Below are positions 8,044-16,522 of a DNA stretch of 52,670 nt, in pieces. A program made the position numbers and the translations under genes. The notes beneath the pieces are model-generated. The model ran no database searches, was not told where the DNA came from, and was given only the letters and a program-made list of their open reading frames with translations. This stretch comes from Defluviitaleaceae bacterium (GTDB lineage Bacteria; Bacillota; Clostridia; Lachnospirales; WQUN01), in assembly GCA_009784025.1 (NCBI GenBank), contig WQVK01000015.1:1-52670 (forward strand), written 5' to 3'. Position 1 is the first letter of the stretch; every line of letters starts with the position of its first letter.

Positions 8044-9147
8044 ATGAGCGAGCATCATGATAAAAATATAAAATTGCAGCCCATTGAAGCCGTGGCGCAG
8101 TTTTACAAAAGTTTAATCCCCGCAAATATCCCGGGAGAATATGAATTAAACCCTAAGCTAAATAGGTTTACAAGCGAAGAGAATATACGCGCTGGCGTTA
8201 TTGCATTTAGAGATTTTCTCAATCTTTTTTGCAGCCGTCTTATATCCCACGGCAATGAATACGCCCTGCCACCCAAAACCCCAAAAAACATAGACGATTA
8301 TCCATTTTTAAGCCATGTTACAAACTTGCTTGTAGATATTGGCTACCATGGTCAGCTATCTGAAAATGGAGATTCTATGCTGCTTACGGCAATACCATCC
8401 TTCACCGCAAAGCCAAAAACCCCGGCCAATGGGCAGATGCAATGCCTGCGTTTTTTAGCCATTTGCGGCTTTAGCTTCCCAGATATTGATTTAAACGCAA
8501 AATCATTCAAGGGAACAGAAATAGAGATTTTTTATCCCAGCAATCCCTTGGTGCTGGCAGGGCTAAAAGCTATGGCCATTGCAGATATAGAACTGAGAAC
8601 CACCAAAAGATATGCCAACGACAAAAGCCTCCTGCGTTGTGAATATAGATTATTGAAGGCAAAAGAGCCGGATATTCTCGATATTTTAAAAGACGCAATA
8701 CAATCACTACCGGCAGAAACTCAAAGCTTTATAATAAAATTGCACCAGAAGCATATAGACAAAGGTCTAACCTGCGCCATTACAATATTGGGCGATATAC
8801 ATTTCGCTTATGCATATGTAAAAAGCAGCAAAAAAGAACTAACTCCAAGAGATATATACTCCCGCAGAACTTGGGGCATTTCCATATCTTTGAAGCGCGG
8901 GTTTTGCCTGGTTGTAAAGGCTAAAAAGACAGATAACCCTGCTAGCAATATCGAGTATTTTCATCCCAGCCTAAGGCAAATAATAGAAAAAGGCTACGGC
9001 TGCGACCGATTATTCAATGAAAGATGCAACTGGGGCTGCCAGGGCATTCGCATACCATTGGATGAAAATATTCTCAATTTTCGCGACGATATCGAAACAT
9101 GGCTAGACAGCCAGCTACCAAAATCCATTAGCGTTCGTCTACATTAA
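8044..9147 (+). CDS. Hypothetical protein of unknown function
   Basis: 367 residues, soluble, no signal peptide or membrane helix. I do not recognise the family. Visible features are a Cys-rich patch near the C-terminus (GCDRLFNERCNWGCQGIR) and a basic C-terminal third (RDIYSRRTWGISISLKRG). It begins 1 nt after the BRO-N stop, so co-expression is likely. Codon use is AT-rich and unlike the GC-richer flanking genes, which with the BRO-N partner suggests acquired DNA (inference). Confidence 0.75.
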   Translation: MSEHHDKNIKLQPIEAVAQFYKSLIPANIPGEYELNPKLNRFTSEENIRAGVIAFRDFLNLFCSRLISHGNEYALPPKTPKNIDDYPFLSHVTNLLVDIGYHGQLSENGDSMLLTAIPSFTAKPKTPANGQMQCLRFLAICGFSFPDIDLNAKSFKGTEIEIFYPSNPLVLAGLKAMAIADIELRTTKRYANDKSLLRCEYRLLKAKEPDILDILKDAIQSLPAETQSFIIKLHQKHIDKGLTCAITILGDIHFAYAYVKSSKKELTPRDIYSRRTWGISISLKRGFCLVVKAKKTDNPASNIEYFHPSLRQIIEKGYGCDRLFNERCNWGCQGIRIPLDENILNFRDDIETWLDSQLPKSISVRLH

Positions 9148-9325
9148 TTCCACATATAAACAGACCACAAAGGTGGATACTTTGGCTATAATACGAGTAA
9201 ACGACAGCGCCACACACTTAGATATTCGCAAAAAGCTAGGCCGTAAAAAATCGAGTGAGTACAGGCAAAGTCCGCGGCCTCACCAACATCGCAATTTTTA
9301 TCAACTGTAATGGCTTGCATAATGT

Positions 9326-9331
9326 TATAAT
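9326..9331 (+). promoter_or_regulatory. -10 element TATAAT placing the start codon of the AraC gene at +1
   Basis: A consensus TATAAT ends 6 nt before the ATG at 9338, so the expected transcription start coincides with the A of the start codon. No ribosome-binding site is present. The matching -35 is poor. The rest of the 190-bp gap upstream shows nothing recognisable. Confidence 0.5.
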
Positions 9332-9337
9332 CTGGAC

Positions 9338-10162
9338 ATGGACTATAGAAATCATATCGCAAGGGCAATTGAATATATTGAGGCAAACCTGAAAGCAGAG
9401 CTTCCTCTTGGCGAGGTAGCGCTGGCGGCGGGTTATTCAGAATACCATTTTGTGCGAGTGTTTAGGCTGGTTATAGGGCTTACACCGGCGGATTATATTC
9501 GCAAGCGGCGGCTTTCGGAGATTGTGCGTGAAATGATGGAACAGCCGCGGGCAGTTTCGGATATCGCGTTCGAATATGGGTTTAATTCGAAAGAGAATTT
9601 TTCTCGCGCCTTCAAAACAGAACATAACATTTTGCCAACGGAGTTTAAACAAACGAGAAACAGCTTGCGGCTGTTCGACCCCTTCCAGCTTGATGTTACG
9701 CCATTTAAACTGGAACCAAAAATCGAGACTTTGGCCAGCTTTAACCTAACCGTTCTCCCAAACACAGAAAAAACTCCACCTATGTTTTGGAATATATATA
9801 ACTGCAAAAAATTATCGATAAAACTATCCGACGGCACAGCAGTAGCAGATTACGGCGTAGGCCACTGGAATATCGAAAAAAACCAGTTGGATTATTTTAT
9901 AGGAATACCATCAAACCAAGCTAAAGGTGATACTATCGGCACATTACAGCTAAATATCCCAGGCGGGCTTTACGCAATATTTACCACGCCGCCATCATCT
10001 CACTTCAATTTCATTAACATCATCCACAAGTCTTGGCAATATATCACCGAAACATGGCTACCCAAATCCGGCTACACCCACGCAAATACCTACGACTTTG
10101 AAACCTACGTAGAATCCAGCTGCACCTTCAGCGAAAAAATCTATATTCCATTAAAAAATTGA
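9338..10162 (+). CDS. AraC-family regulator with C-terminal GyrI-like ligand-binding domain
   Basis: 274 residues. Two helix-turn-helix motifs occupy residues ~8-105 (LGEVALAAGYSEYHFVRVFR; VSDIAFEYGFNSKENFSRAFK). The rest (about 120-274) resembles the GyrI/SOUL-type effector domain seen in Rob/BmrR-like regulators (PGGLYAIFTTPP; W.YITETWLPKSGYTHA...FETYVE). Such proteins sense small lipophilic or cationic molecules. The start is fixed by homology to the usual N-terminus, yet it has no ribosome site and follows a -10 box directly, suggesting a leaderless mRNA. The two genes downstream are probable targets or partners. Confidence 0.88.
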   Translation: MDYRNHIARAIEYIEANLKAELPLGEVALAAGYSEYHFVRVFRLVIGLTPADYIRKRRLSEIVREMMEQPRAVSDIAFEYGFNSKENFSRAFKTEHNILPTEFKQTRNSLRLFDPFQLDVTPFKLEPKIETLASFNLTVLPNTEKTPPMFWNIYNCKKLSIKLSDGTAVADYGVGHWNIEKNQLDYFIGIPSNQAKGDTIGTLQLNIPGGLYAIFTTPPSSHFNFINIIHKSWQYITETWLPKSGYTHANTYDFETYVESSCTFSEKIYIPLKN

Positions 10163-10225
10163 GTTTTTGTCAAACTTTTTCAAAAAGTTTGTGGTGGTGT
10201 CGGAGGCGAAGCCTCTGACGGTTTT
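10163..10225. repeat. REP-like element between AraC and BtrH-like genes
   Basis: Contains CTTTTTCAAAAAG followed by GGTGTCGGAGGCGAAGCCTC and TGACGGTTTTAAT, the inverted orientation of the element seen after trpA and after the second ABC gene. The inner GAGGCGAAGCCTC is a perfect palindrome. Confidence 0.8.
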
Positions 10226-10245
10226 AATATAAAGGAGGCAATAAA

Positions 10246-11151
10246 ATGAAAAATCTCGATATTACATGGGAAGTTGTCCACGACCCTACAGGTTATCTGT
10301 TTTCTTTTGCTAAAGCTCTATCTTGTGCGGTAAAGAATAGCCCATGGCAGGCCTATGGGGATGATATTATCGCCACTAGCGGCTTTGCGTTTCGTATGTG
10401 GGTTGCAGAAGACCTTTGCGCATCGGCCACCAGCATTTGGGCATTTGATGAGCAAAAGCCTTGGGTGGAGAGTGGTGGCATTAGCTGTGGATATGCGGGG
10501 CGCTACTGGGGGCAAGAGGATATAGAAGAAGTAAAGCGCTTGGAGGCAATCTCGATTATTAAAACATCAATTGATGCGGGCATCCCTGCTGTGGCCTGGG
10601 ATATCGGTGTGCCGGAATGGGGACTGATTACCGGCTACAACGACGACAAGCAAACCTTCACCACCCTGGCGGTTAACGGCCAAGGCCAAATGAGCTACTG
10701 CCAGCTTGGCCAGCGGGAAATCCCCATATTATCTGTGCTGACAATAACCGGGGAAACAGCCAAGCCAAAAGAAGCCATACTGGCAGATACATTAAAACTG
10801 GCAGCAGCCCATCTAACAGGCCAGGAATGGTGTGATAACGCCAAAGGGCTGAAAGCCTATCCGGCGCTAATTAAGCATTTTGAGGGCGAGCCAAACCCCG
10901 AGGCCTCATGGAACCTGGAATATTTTCTTGGCACATATGGTGCGCTAAAATACTACGCCTGGCAATATCTAAAAAAAGCCGAAGCTGGCCAGCTTGCAGA
11001 GCTGTACGAGGCTGTATACAAAGCATGGCAAGAAGCATTTAGCATTAAAACCAGCGAAGATTTTTGCCAGCCAGCTGTATGCAAAAAAATAGCCGAGTTG
11101 CTAAAATCTGCTTATAAAAACGAAAAAATCGCCGTGGAGCTGATGGTATGA
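10246..11151 (+). CDS. BtrH-like (papain-fold) protein of unknown role
   Basis: 301 residues, soluble. The first ~170 residues resemble the BtrH N-terminal/C39-like fold: an early Cys in FAKALSCAVKNSPWQAYG, then GIPAVAWDIGVPEWGLITGYNDDKQTF, the strand pattern that carries the catalytic partner residues in that fold. The remainder is helical. BtrH itself moves an acyl chain from a carrier protein to an aminoglycoside; other members are uncharacterised, so no reaction is assigned. AAAGGAGG precedes the ATG. The next gene overlaps by 4 nt (ATGA), so the two should work together. Confidence 0.55.
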   Translation: MKNLDITWEVVHDPTGYLFSFAKALSCAVKNSPWQAYGDDIIATSGFAFRMWVAEDLCASATSIWAFDEQKPWVESGGISCGYAGRYWGQEDIEEVKRLEAISIIKTSIDAGIPAVAWDIGVPEWGLITGYNDDKQTFTTLAVNGQGQMSYCQLGQREIPILSVLTITGETAKPKEAILADTLKLAAAHLTGQEWCDNAKGLKAYPALIKHFEGEPNPEASWNLEYFLGTYGALKYYAWQYLKKAEAGQLAELYEAVYKAWQEAFSIKTSEDFCQPAVCKKIAELLKSAYKNEKIAVELMV

Positions 11152-12224
11152 AGCAAAAAATGATAGACTTTCTGCTGGAAAATGCTAACCCTTCTATAAG
11201 GAAGCGCATTAAGAGTGAAATTTTTGGAGAACTCACAAACGCAAAATCTGCGCGCTATCAGCAGCAGATTCTTTCCGAAGCCACAATCCAGGGGATAATC
11301 GCCGCCCAGCAGCCAGATGGGTGGATTGGCGAAACATACAATAATGGCGGCATCTTCAGGGGGCATCAATGCGCATTGCAGCATCTTACCCAAAAGGCCT
11401 TGAACAAAAACACACCCATACTCGCCCGGGCGCTGGAGGCCCTTGACATCACGCCGCCAAGCCACTCACGTTACGGCCGCGGCTTCGATTATGACGAGTT
11501 CAAATATCCAGGCATGGGCGCAAAGCTTAGTAATTCTGCCATTATTGCCGCCGCGGGGTATGCCGATATTTACGATATCACCCAGCATATTCAGCTATCG
11601 CTCGACTCGATAAAACGCATAACCGAGGTTGAATCGGTGTTCGATATTCTGCACGAGAAAAGGAAAAACGGCCGCACCATGCAAGTTTTCAATGATTATG
11701 AAAAATGGCCATGCACCGTGCATTTTCAAATTCTCGCGTATACGCAATCCTGGCGAAACGAGGCTACAATCAAGGCCGTAGCCCAAGCCGTAAACCAAAC
11801 GATGCGCACAGATGACCCTCATCTTGTATCATTCATCCCAGGCAGCCAAGTGGGCTGCTTCGGCGGCGGCTTCCCAGCCCAAGGCATGACCGTAAAAGGC
11901 TCAGGACTGTACCCAAGCCCGATAATGTGTCCCATCGGCGAAGACGGCAAAGACCACAACGGCCTATACCATTTCGCCCATCTGGAAACCTTCGCCCGCT
12001 GCGGAATCATCCCCCAGGTACCTGAACTAAAAAAGCTAACAGACGAAATAGCAAGCTCCATAGACACCGATGGCATCTGCCGCCTAGAAAATATTTGTGA
12101 ACGCTTATTCAAAACAGGAAAATACTACGGCATGCAACTAGAAACAGACTGGCGAACAAAAACCAGAAAAGCCTGCGACATCACATTTAGAGCGCTTTTG
12201 ATATTGCATTATGCTGGGTATTAA
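11148..12224 (+). CDS. Alpha/alpha-toroid (prenyltransferase/squalene-cyclase-like repeat) protein
   Basis: 358 residues, soluble. Early motif IIAAQQPDGWIGE resembles the QW repeat (QxxDGxW) of squalene-hopene cyclases and related toroids; later helical pairs include GRGFDYDEFKYPG and TQSWRNEATIKAVAQA. There is no DxDD cyclase motif, so a terpene-cyclising activity is not claimed. Translationally coupled (4-nt overlap) to the BtrH-like gene. A strong terminator follows at 12329. The AraC/BtrH-like/toroid trio may form one small-molecule-responsive unit (inference). Confidence 0.6.
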   Translation: MKQKMIDFLLENANPSIRKRIKSEIFGELTNAKSARYQQQILSEATIQGIIAAQQPDGWIGETYNNGGIFRGHQCALQHLTQKALNKNTPILARALEALDITPPSHSRYGRGFDYDEFKYPGMGAKLSNSAIIAAAGYADIYDITQHIQLSLDSIKRITEVESVFDILHEKRKNGRTMQVFNDYEKWPCTVHFQILAYTQSWRNEATIKAVAQAVNQTMRTDDPHLVSFIPGSQVGCFGGGFPAQGMTVKGSGLYPSPIMCPIGEDGKDHNGLYHFAHLETFARCGIIPQVPELKKLTDEIASSIDTDGICRLENICERLFKTGKYYGMQLETDWRTKTRKACDITFRALLILHYAGY

Positions 12225-12318
12225 TACCGCCAAGGGCTTGGGGTTAAACTATCTGAGGCTTTGCCTGTCACATCTCCACTTCTTTTTTTGAAAAAAGACG
12301 CGAAAAAACTTAAATTTT
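12225..12318. repeat. REP-like element downstream of the toroid gene
   Basis: Holds CTGAGGCTTTGCC...CACATCTCCACTTC followed by TTTTTTGAAAAAAG and GCGAAAAAACTT, matching the long REP-like pattern seen at 43697 and 23708. Confidence 0.65.
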
Positions 12319-12328
12319 AGGTGTTTTT

Positions 12329-12364
12329 AAAGGGGAAGCGATTTATATCGCCTCCCCTTTTTTT
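12329..12364 (+). terminator. Terminator after the toroid gene
   Basis: AAAGGGGAAGCGAT, TTAT loop, ATCGCCTCCCCTTT with one mismatch each side, then a T run. Confidence 0.85.
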
Positions 12365-12476
12365 GCGAGATTTTTAAAATGTTTTTTCTCTTTTAGAAAG
12401 AACAGCCTATTTAGAGGCTTTGCAAGTCTATTTACTGGATTAAATTGGCAACAGTATCGTTATTTCGCAAAAAAAT

Positions 12477-12492
12477 GGTACCACACGGTACC
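12477..12492. repeat. Single 16-bp palindrome GGTACCACACGGTACC
   Basis: One copy of the GGTACC...GGTACC family with one inner base changed, in the gap between the toroid and MFS genes. Confidence 0.85.
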
Positions 12493-12583
12493 ATTTACCC
12501 CCTTCACGCTACTTAAAAAAACTGGCTGTGATATTTTTGCATTGAAATGTCTGGGCGGTTCTGCTGGGTATGGGTTTCGCCCC

Positions 12584-12700
12584 GGGGCCGATTTGCTCAG
12601 GGGCATTAGCCTTCACTAAGGTCGCTAATCGCCGCGGGGAAAGCACCCGCACCGATGATCGACAATCGTTCAGTCTAAAGCCCCTGGGCAAATCGGCCCC
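12584..12700. repeat. 117-bp inverted-repeat element with internal hairpins
   Basis: Termini GGGGCCGATTTGCTCAGGGGC (shown in part; 12584-12604) and its complement with one mismatch (12680-12700). Inside are smaller stems, e.g. ATTAGCCTTCACTAAGGTCG with GCTAAT. Either a tiny non-autonomous element or a structured RNA; no gene is inside. Confidence 0.6.
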
Positions 12701-12812
12701 TACATATTTCACAGGCTTTCGGTTAAAATTCTACGGATTCAAACTTGATGGACTCCAGCCGGCACGAAGCGAAACCTTCTGAAAAGTGAATTTATTGGCA
12801 TCGCTAAAGCCT

Positions 12813-12841
12813 CTGACGGTTTTATTTTTTTATGTTATAAT
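12813..12841 (+). promoter_or_regulatory. Promoter of the MFS gene, -35 supplied by a REP-like end
   Basis: CTGACG (12813-12818), 17 bp, TATAAT (12836-12841). The CTGACG is part of the REP-like terminus CCTCTGACGGTTTTA. Confidence 0.6.
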
Positions 12842-12876
12842 CGTCATAATATTACAATCGTTTAAAGGAGTTTCAA

Positions 12877-14094
12877 ATGGAATTTGATAGCAAAGTGAAA
12901 AAGCAGGCGTTTTTTCTCGTTCTGGTGGCTTCGGCGTTTACGGCGCTTGCTGCGGGGCTTTCTGAAGGGGTTTATAGCAACTTTTATATGGAAGTTTACA
13001 ATGTTACGGCCTCGCAGCGTGGGTTTATCGAGTTCCCGCGGGAAATGCCTGGGCTTATTGCTGTGTTTGTTATTTCGCTGATGTCGTTTATGGGCGAGAT
13101 TCGGCTGGCTATTGTGGCGCAATTGCTGGCTATTATTGGGCTTATTTTGCTTGGGGTGTTCACGCCGCCGTTTGCTATTATGCTTGCGTTTTTGTTTATA
13201 AATTCTATGGGCATACACCTTTACATGCCGCTTAAAGATAGCCTTTGCCTTAATATTATTGGCTCAGAAAACACCGGGCGGCAGTTTGGTATTTTAAATG
13301 GCGTGCGCACCGGGGCTGGTTTTTTGGCCAGTTTGGTGGTTTTTATTGGTTTCCGCAGGGGGATATTTAGCTTTGAACATACAGTGGTTCGCAATTTTCT
13401 TATTGCTACGCTGTTTTTTGCGGCGGTTGTGCTTATTTTAATCAAACTACGCAGGATGATTGGCGACCCGCCCATAAATACTGGCAAAAAACTGCTACTC
13501 TTCCGCCGAGAATATAAATTTTATTATTTGCTTGCATCGCTTCATGGCGCCCATAAGCAGATTGCTTTGGTTTTTGGGCCTTGGGTGCTTATCTCAATTT
13601 TGTTGCGCCAGGCCGATACTATGGCTTTTCTTTCTATGGTTGGCATGTTTTTGGGGATATTTTTTATACCCATGGCGGGCAAATTTTCAGACCGCTTTGG
13701 CCTTAAAAGAATGATGTTTGTAGAAGGGTATGCCTTCATTGGGATATACATATTGTTTGGTATACTTAGCGCAGGGCTGATGTCTGGCCGCATTGCGGCC
13801 GTTGGCGTGCCTGTGATAATCGTGTACGTACTGTTCATATTAGACCGCATGACAATGCAAATGGGAATGCTGCGCGCCCTTTACCTGCGCTCTATCGCCC
13901 TGGATAAATCTGAAATATCGCCCACCCTATCCACCGGCATGAGCATAGACCACGCAATCTCGATAATTTGCGCCCTTTTAGGCGGTTTTGTTTGGGATAC
14001 CTGGGGCCCGCAATACGTTTTCTTTATAGCGGCGGCACTATCCCTTGGGAATGTGATTGTAGCTTATATGCTGCCAAAACCAGCAGAGGCTTAG
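12877..14094 (+). CDS. Major facilitator superfamily transporter
   Basis: 405 residues with about 12 hydrophobic helices; the central loop (about residues 192-215) is basic. The N-terminal half keeps a partial MFS layout and a C-terminal-half motif A-like loop is seen in AGKFSDRFGLKRMMF (about 270). Substrate cannot be told from the sequence. AAAGGAG lies 6 nt upstream of the ATG, with a promoter 36 bp further up. The decarboxylase-fold gene follows 40 bp downstream. Confidence 0.85.
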   Translation: MEFDSKVKKQAFFLVLVASAFTALAAGLSEGVYSNFYMEVYNVTASQRGFIEFPREMPGLIAVFVISLMSFMGEIRLAIVAQLLAIIGLILLGVFTPPFAIMLAFLFINSMGIHLYMPLKDSLCLNIIGSENTGRQFGILNGVRTGAGFLASLVVFIGFRRGIFSFEHTVVRNFLIATLFFAAVVLILIKLRRMIGDPPINTGKKLLLFRREYKFYYLLASLHGAHKQIALVFGPWVLISILLRQADTMAFLSMVGMFLGIFFIPMAGKFSDRFGLKRMMFVEGYAFIGIYILFGILSAGLMSGRIAAVGVPVIIVYVLFILDRMTMQMGMLRALYLRSIALDKSEISPTLSTGMSIDHAISIICALLGGFVWDTWGPQYVFFIAAALSLGNVIVAYMLPKPAEA

Positions 14095-14134
14095 CTTATT
14101 ACAATTCTATAAATCTTAATTTTAGGGTGATTTT

Positions 14135-15514
14135 ATGTACAAAAAAATCGAGAAATATCTACAGCAAAACATCTATCCATTTCATATGCCGGGGCATAAA
14201 CGCAACCCGGCTTTTTTGCCGCAAAACCTTCTTGGGTTGGATTTAACAGAGATTCCTTCTATGGATGTGTTGTCTGCGCCCACCGACATGATTAAGGAAT
14301 TGCAGGGCAAAATTGCTTCGTTTTATGGGGCAGATGAAAGTTTTTTGTTGGTAAATGGGGCTTCTGCTGGGGTAATGGCGGCGGTTTGTTATGCCGGGGA
14401 AAAGATTGTGCTGGCGCGAAACGCCCATGTTAGCGCGTACCGTGGGCTGACGTTTTCTGGGGCACGGCCAAAGTATATTCTGCCGCAGATTATGCCCGGT
14501 GGGCTGGCCGGTGGCGTGGTGTTGGAGAATTTCCCAGAAGGCCATGCGCTGCTGGTGGTTAGCCCTACATATGAAGGGTTCACGTCACATATCGCGACTA
14601 TTGCCAAGGAAGTCCATGCCAAGGGCGGGATTCTTATCGTAGACGAGGCCCATGGGGCGCATTTTCCGTTTCATAAGAACTTTCCGGCCCACGCACTAGC
14701 TTGCGGCGCAGATATTGTGGTAAATAGCTTCCACAAGACCCTGCCTGCGCTGTCGCAAACGGCAGTTATCCACGCAAACCGGGCGCGTATAGATATAGAA
14801 AAATTGAGATTCTATGTAAATGCGTTCCAAACCACCAGCCCTTCTTACATGCTGATGGCAGCTACGGATTTTATGCTAGAGAAGCTATGGGGAGAATCTC
14901 GATTTTTTGATGAATATGTATCGCGGCTAAAGCGGCTGCGAAGTGAATTGAAGTCGGATGTTTTGCGGCTGACGGATAGGTTTCCTACATTTAATATGAA
15001 TCCAGCACCAGGTGCAGAGCGCTGCGCCTTCGGCGAGCCATCCCTTTTCGGGGTGCATGATAAGGATGAGGGGAAGCTGAATTTCACCGCCCATACCGAA
15101 GAAACTGCCGAAGAGATTTCGCGATTATTGGCCAACGAATACGGAGTGCAGATGGAAATGGCCAACGGACAGCATCTTCTGGCCATGACTTCGGTAGCTG
15201 ATACAGATGAGGGGTTTGACAGGCTGCAGCTTGCGATGGAGGATATCAGCAAGAAGCTAACCCCAACAAGACTGCCGCTTGACAAAAAACCTATGCCGCA
15301 ACTTGAGGCAAAGCCTATTTTGCCAGAGGTTTTGATGTCGCCACGGGAGGCGTTGGCATTGCCTTCGCGGCGAGTCTCTGTTAAAGAGGCCGTGGGGCAG
15401 GTTTCCGCAGAGCTGGTGGCCAAGTACCCGCCAGGCGTGGCAGCGATTGTGCCTGGCGAGAGGGTTATGAATGGGGCTTGTGAGAATATTATCGAGATGA
15501 TTAGCATTATATAG
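14135..15514 (+). CDS. Orn/Lys/Arg decarboxylase-family PLP enzyme
   Basis: 459 residues, the short (YaaO/Cad-like) form without the N-terminal receiver-like domain. Starts with the family signature FHMPGHKRNP (about residues 16-25). The PLP site is ADIVVNSFHKTLPALSQ with the Schiff-base Lys; the cofactor Asp/His are in LIVDEAHGAHF. Such enzymes decarboxylate basic amino acids to polyamines; which one is not evident. A bidirectional terminator follows 10 bp after the stop. Confidence 0.88.
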   Translation: MYKKIEKYLQQNIYPFHMPGHKRNPAFLPQNLLGLDLTEIPSMDVLSAPTDMIKELQGKIASFYGADESFLLVNGASAGVMAAVCYAGEKIVLARNAHVSAYRGLTFSGARPKYILPQIMPGGLAGGVVLENFPEGHALLVVSPTYEGFTSHIATIAKEVHAKGGILIVDEAHGAHFPFHKNFPAHALACGADIVVNSFHKTLPALSQTAVIHANRARIDIEKLRFYVNAFQTTSPSYMLMAATDFMLEKLWGESRFFDEYVSRLKRLRSELKSDVLRLTDRFPTFNMNPAPGAERCAFGEPSLFGVHDKDEGKLNFTAHTEETAEEISRLLANEYGVQMEMANGQHLLAMTSVADTDEGFDRLQLAMEDISKKLTPTRLPLDKKPMPQLEAKPILPEVLMSPREALALPSRRVSVKEAVGQVSAELVAKYPPGVAAIVPGERVMNGACENIIEMISII

Positions 15515-15523
15515 AAGCGATTG

Positions 15524-15549
15524 AAAAGGCCTCCATGCGGAGGCCTTTT
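15524..15549. terminator. Bidirectional terminator between converging genes
   Basis: AAAAGGCCTCC, ATGC loop, GGAGGCCTTTT; perfect arms. Confidence 0.9.
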
Positions 15550-15561
15550 GTGCTGTTATTG

Positions 15562-16326
15562 CTAGCGCCAAGTTACATACACGCTATACCCGCCTATTCC
15601 GGCAGCTGCAAGCACTACATTTATCAGCTCTGTCACGGCTCTTTCAGTGTAGGCATAGGATTCTTCGTACAGCTCTTGCAATGCCAACAATTCCATTTCT
15701 AGCTGCGCTTGCCGCAACAATTCATTGAACTCTTCTGGGGCTAAAGTAATCGTTCCCCAGCCAAAAAAACTTGTTGCAACATCATCGATAATAGTGTTCT
15801 CGAAATCTACTATCACACCGTAAAACACAGGGCGCTCAAGAGCAACCCAAATGCGCTCCCGGAATGAATCTATTATAAGATGGTCGGAGTGAAACCCACT
15901 TAAATCTGTAGTAAATAACCCATCCCCAACAAAAGTAAATGATTGCTCCCTTGTTCCTAGCCGGAACAATCCGGCTCTTTCTGCAATATCTATAGAATGC
16001 TGCAGCTGGGCTTCCATTGTTATTAGGTTCTGAGCCTCTGTAAATCCTGTGATTATTGTTTCTGTTACAATTACTTGCCGCTCTGCCATGCGAGAGAAAT
16101 TTAACATGCTCCCCCTGTCTCTATTAAAAATAGATACAACTATAACCGCAACCGCCACAACAATAATCGCCATAATTATTAGCTTTTTCACTTCTAAAAT
16201 ATGCCCGATCATACTGTTGCCTCCCCTACCAGAAAAAGTTACATTGATTGGCGGCGTGTTGTTTTGCTGGTTGCGTTGCAAGTCATTTTGTTGGTTTTCT
16301 TCCGATTGCAAATTATTGTTTTCCAT
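15562..16326 (-). CDS. DUF4230-type single-pass membrane protein
   Basis: 254 residues: a polar Asn/Gln-rich N-terminus (about 1-30), one membrane helix (KKLIIMAIIVVAVAVIVVSIF, about 47-67) and an extracellular domain resembling DUF4230 (SFTFVGDGLFTTDLSGF; ITLAPEEFNELLRQAQLEMELLAL). Function unknown. GGGAG sits 5 nt before the ATG. Its 5' flank is the putatively invertible segment 16363-16521; with the segment as written, the best promoter in it points away from this gene, so it may be phase-variable and currently off (inference). Confidence 0.7.
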   Translation of the reverse strand: MENNNLQSEENQQNDLQRNQQNNTPPINVTFSGRGGNSMIGHILEVKKLIIMAIIVVAVAVIVVSIFNRDRGSMLNFSRMAERQVIVTETIITGFTEAQNLITMEAQLQHSIDIAERAGLFRLGTREQSFTFVGDGLFTTDLSGFHSDHLIIDSFRERIWVALERPVFYGVIVDFENTIIDDVATSFFGWGTITLAPEEFNELLRQAQLEMELLALQELYEESYAYTERAVTELINVVLAAAGIGGYSVYVTWR

Positions 16327-16452
16327 GAAATCTCCCTCTCTAGGCTACTATTAGCCATGCACTGCAAAAAGGCCTACTTTTTTATAGTTATCACTATGAA
16401 TCTCTGCATTGCACCATATTTAGACAAATTTTCTATATTTCTATATTTACTA

Positions 16453-16481
16453 TTGTTGTTTGACAATTTCTATGCTAATAT
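16453..16481 (+). promoter_or_regulatory. Promoter inside the putative inverton
   Basis: TTGTTG (16453-16458), 17 bp, TAATAT (16476-16481) with a TG one base before the -10. It points into the 3' end of the recombinase gene; inversion would put its -10 near 16403-16408 facing the DUF4230-type gene about 75 bp away. Confidence 0.5.
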
Positions 16482-16498
16482 TTAATAAACTTGCAGAT

Positions 16499-16520
16499 AC
16501 AAAAAGGTAGACCTTTTTGC
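16499..16520 (-). terminator. Hairpin after the recombinase gene, overlapping the right inverted repeat
   Basis: On the minus strand GCAAAAAGGT, CT, ACCTTTTTG begins just after the TGA stop. It can act as a terminator and is also the right half of the inverted-repeat pair. Confidence 0.55.
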
Positions 16521-16522
16521 AC

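Larger units (their letters stand above)
16363..16521. promoter_or_regulatory. Putative invertible promoter segment (inverton)
   Basis: 24-bp inverted repeats at 16363-16386 and 16498-16521 agree at 21 of 24 positions (all three differences are transitions); each half begins TGCAAAAAGG and has partial dyad symmetry, like sites of serine invertases. The ~111 bp between them is very AT-rich and contains an extended -10 promoter reading rightward. A serine recombinase ends 2 bp outside the right repeat and the DUF4230-type gene begins 36 bp outside the left repeat. Confidence 0.6.

Noticed and set aside
12570-12782. 70-codon open frame in the toroid-MFS gap
   Set aside because: Runs through an inverted-repeat element and has no ribosome site.
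14845-15507. 220-codon open frame on the minus strand
   Set aside because: Antisense shadow of the decarboxylase-fold gene, Ser-rich and without motifs.
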